Below, one piece after another: positions 55,998-64,000 of a stretch of DNA of 64,000 nt (position 1 is the first letter of the stretch; every line of letters begins with the position of its first letter). Under the pieces are notes generated by a model, which did not search any database, had not been told where the DNA came from, and saw only the letters and a list, made by a program, of their open reading frames with translations. The stretch is from Channallabes apus. Lineage: Eukaryota; Chordata; Actinopteri; Siluriformes; Clariidae. The stretch is taken from the NCBI GenBank assembly GCA_030522415.1, contig CM060112.1, positions 3,270,001-3,334,000 on the forward strand, given 5' to 3'. Position numbers and translations under genes: made by a program.

Positions 55998-57351
55998 TGT
56001 AAAATGCAAATAAAATTTTAATTAAAAAGAGAGGTTACTGAGGGAACTACTGTTTAACACTGCTATAATATAAGCTGCACTTGTCTATAGATGTTTCACA
56101 ACATAAAATGCAACTATAAATGGTTAAATTTTTGTAAATGAATAAAACTTATATATGAGAAACAAATCATTTTGGATGTTATAAGGAAGTCTAAGATTAA
56201 CACCACCAGCCAGGCCCTGATTATTTAATTTCAGACAGGACAAAAATGACGAGTGGTTTGAAGATGATGACTGAACCTATGAAAAAAAGAAAGACGTAAT
56301 CAGGAGAAAGTTTAAAAGCAGACAGACGGCGCAGGGAAAAGACAAAGAAAAGGAAGTATGGGGAAATTTAGTAAAAGAAAAAGACAAAGCAGAGGAAAAG
56401 GAGAGAGCGCAAGGGACTGAGAGGGAAAGCAGACTATAACGGAAGGAGAAAAAGTTTGTAAAAGAAGCAGGCCTGCAGGCTGGGAGTGTGGGGAATTACG
56501 AGGTCCCGAAGGGTCAGACGAGCTCTGGGGGAAAACAAAGGCAGTCAGAGGCTGGAGAAAGTGCAGAAGGGAGGGGGATGGAAAAAAATGCAGGACTAAG
56601 AAAAAATTGTGAGGAGAAGAAAAGGCTAAACCACACCCAAACGCTCAGACTGAAGGAATGCTGGAGGAAACAAAGGAGGCCTGAAACTTCACCACTGAAC
56701 ACGACTCTCTCTACAAACACGGTGATCTGAAGCAAATACAAATTACGTACACGTGTGTGAGTGTTAGAGTGTGTGTGTGTGTGTGTGTGTGTACTCTGAA
56801 AGCTTGCAATTTTCTCAGTCACTTAGCTAATTCATGTCATCTTGTGGATGGTGTTTATGCAGGACAGCTCTGTTTATCCTGAACTCAACTCTGTTTGTGT
56901 GAAGACTCTCCCAGACATCAGCTTGGGAAATTCTTAGAGTAATGGGAACACACACACACACACACACACACACAACCAACTCAGACCCACACTAGTTAAA
57001 CTACTGGACTGGCACATGTGTGTTGCAGGAGGTACATTACGCCGAATTAAACACCGCTGTAGAGAGAGAGAGAGAGAGCTGTTAGGGATGAATAAAGAAA
57101 AGTTTGAAAGAAGTCACTTTAAATTCCAAGAATTTATTTAATTTTAGAATTCTCTGCTTTTTTCATTCATATTTAATTTAATTAATGCTGCTCATTTTAA
57201 TTTCTTTAACCAGCTCAAAAACAGTTCATTCATTTGTGTTATGTGTAATTAAAGCAATGTATTATTATTAGTTTTTTTTGTGTTTAATTTGCTTTGCTTT
57301 ATTTAACTACCTTGTTTAACTTATTTTTACTCTGTCTTGCTTTTAGTGGAA

Positions 57352-57610
57352 CCTTGGATTATGAGCATAATTTGTTCCGGGAGCGGGCTCGTATTCTAAA
57401 AAAACCTGTGTAAATCAAAGCAAATTCTCCCATAAGAAATAATAGAAACTCAAATTATGCGTTCCACAGCCCAAAAAAAATAAATACAGTACATAAAAAT
57501 TATTTTATTAATACAAAATATAAAGTAAAAATTAAACAAATTAACCTGCACTTTATCTTTTTTACATTTTAATTTTAAAGTAAAAATAAATCCAGACATG
57601 CACGCAGGCG

Positions 57611-57664
<54 letters not shown>

Positions 57665-58420
57665 CTAAAGTAAATGGAGATTAGGAATAATCTTACACCG
57701 TAAACCTCTCTCTTATTTGAATTTCACACTCACACACACACACACACACACACACACTAACAGAAAGAAAAATTTGCAAGGAGCATCGCTAATGACACTA
57801 GCGTGAGCACAAACTAACGGAAACACTTCTGTAAAGTAAAACAATCAAACAAATGAACCTGCTTTTTACCTTTGAAAAGAAAAGCGACAAAGAGTTTCTG
57901 TGTAGAGCAGAGTGTATGTGTGTGTGTGTGTGTGAGCGTGTGAAGCCGAGAAGGGGTGTGGCGGGGGGCACGGTGTCAGATTGCGCGTGCACACACACAA
58001 TGACAGGCAGAGATGGAAAATCGATCTTTAACCTCTCTAATGAGACTTTCTTTTGCTTTACATGCGTGCCCACACGTGTTATAATAAACAGTACACACGC
58101 GCTTACAAACACAAAATAAAAGATGTTTTACGCACACAAATGAGGTCACAGTGTTATAGTAAACAGTACACGCGTTCACGGATGTTGATTATACCAGTAA
58201 GAGACGAGCACTAAGACCCAGCAAGGGAGACGATCACCCACACTTCCGCAGCACAAGAGAGAAAAACCGTTGGCTCAGTTGTGATCATGTGACGCTCGGC
58301 ATCAAAACAAGAAGCGTATGCGTGACACATGATACTCGTAAACCAAGACTTGCTCCTTTTCAAAGTCAAAAATCTTTGCTCATCTTTGCGCAAACCGTGT
58401 TACTCGCAAACAATGTATAC
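57352..58420. mobile_element. long TIR element of the TGGAACCTCGGATTACGAG family
   Basis: It begins AGTGGAACCTTGGATTATGA and ends near CGCAAACCGTGTTACTCGC, matching the inner part of the copy at 38703. The interior of about 1 kb has several GT/CA runs (57616-57660, 57730-57758, 57917-57934). No transposase frame is recognised, and the right terminal repeat is incomplete. Confidence 0.6.
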
Positions 58421-58866
58421 ATTTTTCTTTTTAAAAAAAAAATATTTCATCAATTTTGTTCCATTTATTTTATTCATTTACATAAATACAATTTTAACCT
58501 ACAAAAGTAAAGCAAACTTTTATGTAATTTTATTATTTTTCGCGCCTTTAAGAAATCGGTCCAAAGCAGTTTTATTTATTTATATATAAATTTAATTTGT
58601 TATATTTAACAAATTGTTTTGTGTGTTTAAAAGGTCTTTATTTTTGGTCTGTATTTACTTTGTCCATTTAAATTTGCTTATTTGATTCCTTAGTTGTTTT
58701 TGTAGGTGAATATTCCATTTGGAATGATGTTAAATTACATTGTTATTTCGTCACTCACACTATATTGTTATTTCTGTTACTATGTTATTTTACATTACGT
58801 GGTGTTATCTTTTCATATATCATGTTTTTTTATTTATTACTACAGTGGAACCTCGGATTACAAGTA

Positions 58867-59107
58867 TATATAAGTTTATATATACTCCCCCCCCCCTATA
58901 TTTCTATATTTTGCAATATTTTATTATGCCCTTATTGTACAGTTTATTTTACTAGTTAAATTTATTTCTTTAGTATTTCCTTTTATTGATATTTATTTTA
59001 CGTACAAGCTTTTATTTTCTTTTTAAGGTCACTGGCGGTCGTGTAAGCATTTCACTGCATATTATACTGTGTATGACTGTGTATGTGACAAATAAAATTT
59101 GAATTTG
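58867..59107 (+). mobile_element. 5'-truncated LINE insertion with 5-bp target duplication
   Basis: The 3' end reads GCATTTCACTGCATATTATA, ACTGTGTATGTGACAAATAA, AATTTGAATTTG. AAGTA stands on both sides (58862-58866 and 59108-59112). The insertion interrupts another TIR element whose halves are at 58855-58866 and 59108-59165. Confidence 0.75.
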
Positions 59108-59218
59108 AAGTAACGTAGTTTACGAGTGTTCCGGAAGACGAGCAAAGATTTTAAATAAATTTTGACTTGCATTATATTACTTAGTTTTGATTATATGTCA
59201 GAAAATATGTTGTAATAT

Positions 59219-59774
59219 ACATTACCGTTCAAAAGTTTGGGGTCACTTGCAAATTTCTTTGTTTTTGTTTAGTGATTTATTTTCTACATTCTACAACAAT
59301 ACTGCGGATTTCAAAACTATAAAATAACACATATGGCATTAGGTAATTACGCAACAACAAGAAAAACACCAGTTAGTTGTTATTGTAAGACACAGAGGTC
59401 GGCCTTTCTGTAATAGTTCCTGCAAGAACAGTATTGTGTCAAGTGCATTTGCAAAATCCGTCCAGCACCATAATGAAACTGTCTCTCATGAAGGCCGTCC
59501 CAGGAGGACGAGACCAAAACCTCCCTCTGCTGCAGACCAGAAGTTCATTTAGAGTTATCAGCCTGAAAAATGACCAATTAACAGCAGCTCAGATTAGAGG
59601 CGTTATGAAGTCTTTACAGAGCAGAAGTAGCAGAAACATCTCAATATCAACTGTTCAAAGGAGATTCATGCATTTTTTGGACGCCTTCAGCAAAACTTTA
59701 CAATGTAGAAAGAAATAAACATCAGGAACCATCATGGAGTTAGAAAGTGTCCTAAAACTTTTGAACGGTAGTGT
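59219..59774 (+). mobile_element. Tc1-like internally deleted element, copy B
   Basis: The ends are ACATTACCGTTCAAAAGTTT and the complement ACTTTTGAACGGTAGTGTA. The interior is almost identical to copy A (39255-39794), including the truncated transposase frame, so both are recent members of one non-autonomous family. Confidence 0.88.
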
Positions 59775-61597
59775 ACATTCCATTTTGTTGCATTACATAT
59801 TTCATTAGATTTCAGCATATTGTATAACATTCTTTAATTATATATATGATTTCAGGTTACATTTGACTTTTTATTGTGATTTGTTTTGAAAAGCTATAAT
59901 TCTTTTACATTAATGGAATTCACAGTGCAATTCTCTGTAGCGGGTTTCTGTGTTAAACAGAGATTTTCTGCGCTATAACTAACCGAGTGCAGATGAATCC
60001 TGGCCTGTCACTCAGGAGGTTTATTCATGGACCAAGTGATTCTCCACCTAAAAATCCCTCATTGGATTTCAGACCTTACACAAACACACACCCTTCAACA
60101 GCTGGTCAACATCCCGGGAACTCACATCGAGGTCAGAGCTCAGAAGTGAACATTCATGCTCAAGTGATATTTATAAATGTGGTTGCAGAAGGTTTAGGAA
60201 ATAAACGTTGGGTTAGGAAAACAGGAATGTATAAACTGTTTCTGCTACAGAAACTGGTATGATTTCCACATTCTGTGGAAGGAAAAAACAAAACGTATAA
60301 TATGTATAATATCTGTATAATATTCCATATTAAAATATTTGTGACATTAATGGTAAAAGGCTGCCAATATTTTAATACTGGGCGTGAAGATTTTGCCCGT
60401 ATTGTTATTAAGACCATGAAAGTGACATTTCACATTTGTCACATTTGATTTATTATCTTAATTATGACTGTGGAAATTGTTAATGAACCATTTATTAACT
60501 TAACAATTAAGAACTATTTTTAGTTTTATTAGTGTTATTCAAACAATAATATATTGCAATAGATTCTTATTAAGTTCATTTAAATGCATAATCAGACAAT
60601 GCTTGTTCAGTCATATATAATCATATTAGTCTTTATTTTAAATTTCATATGCATATTGTAAATGCGGAGCTCAGAATATTGATCCAAATGTTATTTCAGC
60701 TACATGAATAAATAAAGAGATTTACTGTCTAATAGAAACAAACAAAACACCTTTGAATAAAAATAAAATAGTAACACTTAATGTGTAATTTAAAATGAGG
60801 GTCAAACTCGTCATATTTTTTGTTAAATATCACGGTGAATCATGATTGGGGTCATAATTGTGTTTGAACAATCAATGGTCTGTAGTAAGGGTCATTATAA
60901 CCATCATCATCATCATCATCACTCTGAGAAACATCTACAGATCAGCCATTTTCACTTCCTGTTTGTCTTCAGTAAAGAAAATGCCTTTTAGCTAGAAGAT
61001 TAATTCTGGAAAAACTCAGATCCACCAACATTTAGCCACTGGAGAAGGGAAGTGATGTAGTGCCTTAAACTGGAGAAAATTAGATGTACAGTTAGAGGGT
61101 CTACTGACACATTTTATAGTATTTGACTGTCTTTCTTAACTTTTGCTGAGGCCTTGAACGCAGATAATATTGTACTGTAAAGGAAGTGTGTGGGGAAGAT
61201 TACTTATTATTATTTTATTTTATTTACATTCTTATGGCATCCTTGTGTTTGTCTGGTGTTGGGGGGGATGGGGGGTGGTGGTTTTGTGTTCTCTTTTGTT
61301 GTGTTCTCTTGTATTTTTTTTTGTATAGTTTGAAAATAAAAATAAAAAAACTGGGAAGCTTTATTTGAGACTAGTTAAAATGTTGAAGCTAAAAATAATC
61401 TGATGTAATTATTTGAGGTTGAAGTCCACGTGCATGTGTGTGTGTGTTTCTGTATAGCAGAACTCTCTGTCTAACTTATTAATAGACAGAAATGACATTC
61501 TGTAAGGTTGAGTATCTGACGCCTTGTTTACACTAAGTTGTCCTTCTTTGGTGCTCAGACAAATACACTCCCTGTTCGGTAATCGGAGAGAGAATCA

Positions 61598-62013
61598 CAG
61601 ATGAGAAATGGAAAAAGTAGATCAGATAAAGATGAAGTTTTGTTGTTAAAATTCACTTATACCACTTCAGTGCTGTTATTTCAGACTTTAAGTGAAAATA
61701 TGAACTAATCCCAGTCAAAATATTCACTTTATCTTTTCTAATTAATATCTATTGCTGCAGGTGTTTGTTTACATTGAGACAGTAGCGCATTAGTAGATTA
61801 TTATACAGTAGATTATTAAATCCAGCACATAACTGTTCATAACATCACTTTTACTCCACATTTAGATTTAAACTGATGCTGCAGATTAAACTACAGGCCG
61901 AAATCTAAGGACTGCAGGAGATTCAGGAAATTGCATCCAGACAGTGATAGATATAATTAAAAAAGTGAGTTCTGACCAACATACAGGCAAAACCTCTCTT
62001 TCATTTCTACAGA
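61598..62013. repeat. dispersed repeat, copy 2 of 2
   Basis: Matches 6402-6893; see that entry. It is shorter because about 75 bp present in copy 1 are missing here. Confidence 0.85.
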
Positions 62014-62645
62014 TGATAACATTAGTAAAGCTTCATATCAGATATCTAACTCTCATGCTGCCATCTTCAAACACTTACAGCGTTTATACCCAACCTTTAA
62101 AACACATTTCTGCCTTTAATCAGTACTACTGTACACTTAGAGTTTTAAGAACTCTTTTGCTCTGCTCCCTCCCTCCCCATCTCGCTGGGTGACGGACCGA
62201 AGCGGGACTGGAAACACTCATGGACACTTTGTTTACTTTGTTTGAGAGAATCCACACTGATAAGGTCCTTTACTGGAAATGGTGTTTTTGCCAAAGATGA
62301 TTTAATTCCAGAATTAACTGTGTGTGTGAGAGTGTGTGAGAGTGTGTACTGCATGTGTGCTGTATATATCTCAGCAATCGATACAGTTTATCTTTTCCCC
62401 GGCTGTTTTCACATGAGCTGAACCTGACGTGTTGTGGATCAGAGACACGGTCGTGTGAGGACATATTTTTCTCCAGCGTGTAGCAAATGCTTTACATTTT
62501 TTTGACTGAATCGAACTCGTGTGCATGTGTGTGTTCTGAGCTTCATATTTACATAAGGAAGTGGAACCTCCTGAGGCTTTCTTTATAGGGGGACAAGTCT
62601 GAGCAGGTTAAACCCCAAGTGAGAAAAAGAAAGAGGATTCACAGA

Positions 62646-62649
<4 letters not shown>

Positions 62650-62675
<26 letters not shown>
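62650..62675. repeat. (GA)n microsatellite
   Basis: Pure GA run. Confidence 0.95.
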
Positions 62676-62678
<3 letters not shown>

Positions 62679-63162
62679 CTGGAAATCCAGCAGGTCAAAG
62701 ACCTAAAAACCATCACATCCAACAGAAACACACCACAAGAACCCAAACCATCTCCTCAGTGGAAGAGCAGCGCTGCTCACACAATCATCTCCATGAAAAT
62801 TTGTGAACGTTTCACAGGAATTCTACTTATAATTAAAGAGCAGATCCATGTAAAGATTAAAGTTATTCATCAAACATCTTAACATCTAAACGAGCTCTTA
62901 AATGAGAAGTGAAGAGGAATTTTAAGAGCCTTAGGAATGTCTTTAATCAGAGGAGAAGACGGCAGAAAGACGAAGATGAAATGCTCACTCTGTACAAACT
63001 AAGCCCGGCACTTACACGGACACGCCCGCGATCACACTGAAGAGCCGAGACATTTTTTCAAATAGAATAGGTACAAATATTATCAACATGGTGAAAAAAT
63101 GTGAAAATAATCAGTAATATATGAAATAATTCACAGTAAAGGAAACATCATTATTGTTATCA

Positions 63163-63185
63163 TTATTATTATTATTATTATTATT
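63163..63185. repeat. (ATT)n microsatellite
   Basis: Short ATT run. Confidence 0.9.
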
Positions 63186-63629
63186 ATATAATCCCGTTGT
63201 GTGATTTACAGGTCATGCGTTTTTCATACCCACACCCGATCTAAGAGACCTGACCTGACCTGCTCTAATCTGTGTAAATCAAGCACTACACTTGAACTGG
63301 AGTCCAACGACCCGCAAAAATACCATGATGAGGTTAACTAGCACTCGACTGATAAACGTGCTGGAGGGGTGCACTGCGACGGAGTGAGGGAGAACTTTAC
63401 CCTCTGTCCCCTGCTCTCAGAAGAGTGAGGATCTTATTAATTATAGTCATTTAAAGAAAGAAATTAAAAGAATAAAAGATTTGTTCCAGACTTAGGATAA
63501 AAACACGAGTTTTTGTGCTGGCAGTGTAAACTCAGTGTGAACAAGATCTATGGAGACCATCAGGGGAAAAAGTGAGTCTTTGATGATAATAAATCTGTCT
63601 GCATGTGTGGTTTATGCATGTGTGGTTTA

Positions 63630-63630
<1 letters not shown>

Positions 63631-63687
<57 letters not shown>

Positions 63688-63692
63688 CGCGC
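63631..63692. repeat. (GT)n(GC)n microsatellite
   Basis: A GT run is followed by alternating GC, a purine-pyrimidine tract able to adopt Z-DNA. Confidence 0.95.
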
Positions 63693-63804
63693 AATGAGCG
63701 AAGGAAAGGGAAAAGTGATTTTTTTTTCTCTTTTCTGAATATACATTGTTAGTCATGGAACCGCCCACAGGCAACCCACAATATTTTCTCTGAGGCACAT
63801 CACT

Positions 63805-64000
63805 GATCCCCAAAGTACCGGTGTGGATAAGGTCTGATCCCCAAAGAACCAGTAAGGACAAGGTCTGATCCCCAAAGAACCAGTAAGGATAAGGTCTGAT
63901 CCCCAAAGTAGCAGTAAGGATAAGGTCTGATGCCCAAAGTAGCGGTAAGGATAAGGGCTGATCTCCAAAGTAGCGGTAAGGATAAGGTCTGATCCCCAAA
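63805..64000. repeat. 31-bp minisatellite, continuing past the right edge
   Basis: The unit GATCCCCAAAGTAGCGGTAA then GGATAAGGTCT (31 bp) repeats six times from 63805 to 63990, with a seventh starting at 63991. Units differ at a few sites (for example AGAACCAG versus AGTAGCGG). Minus-strand open frames across it are repeat artefacts. Confidence 0.95.

Larger units (their letters stand above)
48589..64000 (-). other. upstream slc9a7 intronic sequence (exons not found)
   Basis: About 15.4 kb to the window edge in which I could not find the transmembrane exons expected just upstream in NHE7. It is filled with repeats listed separately. AT-rich stretches such as 51400-53700 and 59800-61560 show nothing beyond short low-complexity runs. 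An independent gene inside this intron is not supported. Confidence 0.55.

Noticed and set aside
63001..63060. Possible short minus-strand slc9a7 exon followed by GTAAGTG
   Set aside because: The open piece is only about 20 bases after a CAG and does not match any NHE6/7 segment.
63532..63999. 155-codon minus-strand frame with repeated YPYRYFGDQ-like units
   Set aside because: It is a translation of the 31-bp minisatellite and a GT/GC microsatellite.

Overview
This is ray-finned fish nuclear DNA. It has spliced vertebrate genes, dense CA/GT, CT and TA microsatellites, and many copies of fish transposons: Tc1/mariner, hAT, tRNA-derived SINEs, LINE tails and a Penelope-like fragment. The repeat mix is compatible with an otophysan such as a catfish, but that is inference. 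There are no prokaryotic, CRISPR or viral features.

Three protein-coding genes are supported. (1) tubgcp5, gamma-tubulin complex component 5, lies on the minus strand. Twenty-one exons between 12848 (ATG) and 426 join in phase to about 968 codons. The last exon or exons lie beyond the left edge. (2) chst7, a Golgi carbohydrate 6-O-sulfotransferase, is an intact single-exon gene on the plus strand at 15366-16661. It is divergent from tubgcp5, with about 2.5 kb between the two ATGs. (3) slc9a7, an organellar Na+(K+)/H+ exchanger, lies on the minus strand. Only its last four coding exons, for the cytoplasmic tail, are visible (48588 to the stop at 32012). The exons for the membrane domain should lie to the right of the window.

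Layout: 1-12.85 kb is tubgcp5, with short introns except those holding repeats. 12.85-15.37 kb is the divergent intergenic region, and 15.37-16.66 kb is chst7. From 16.7 to 32.0 kb there is a gene-poor stretch of SINEs, a long foldback repeat, a mariner end, TA/CA repeats and a degenerate 40-bp repeat. From 32.0 to 64 kb is the slc9a7 3' part and its large introns, which are heavily loaded with transposons.

The three genes do not form a pathway: one acts in microtubule nucleation, one in Golgi sulfation and one in Golgi/endosomal ion exchange. chst7 and slc9a7 are neighbours in mammals too (human Xp11.3), which supports both calls. TUBGCP5 is on a different human chromosome.

No new multi-gene system is evident. 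The most interesting structures are all repeat-derived. They are a pair of 1643-bp composite hAT elements carrying two different zinc-finger fragments, each with a perfect 8-bp target duplication and lying in opposite orientation inside the slc9a7 transcription unit; a minisatellite that appears to have grown out of a Tc1 transposase segment; a near-perfect 84-bp foldback; and several splice sites whose acceptor tract or donor flank is made of microsatellite.
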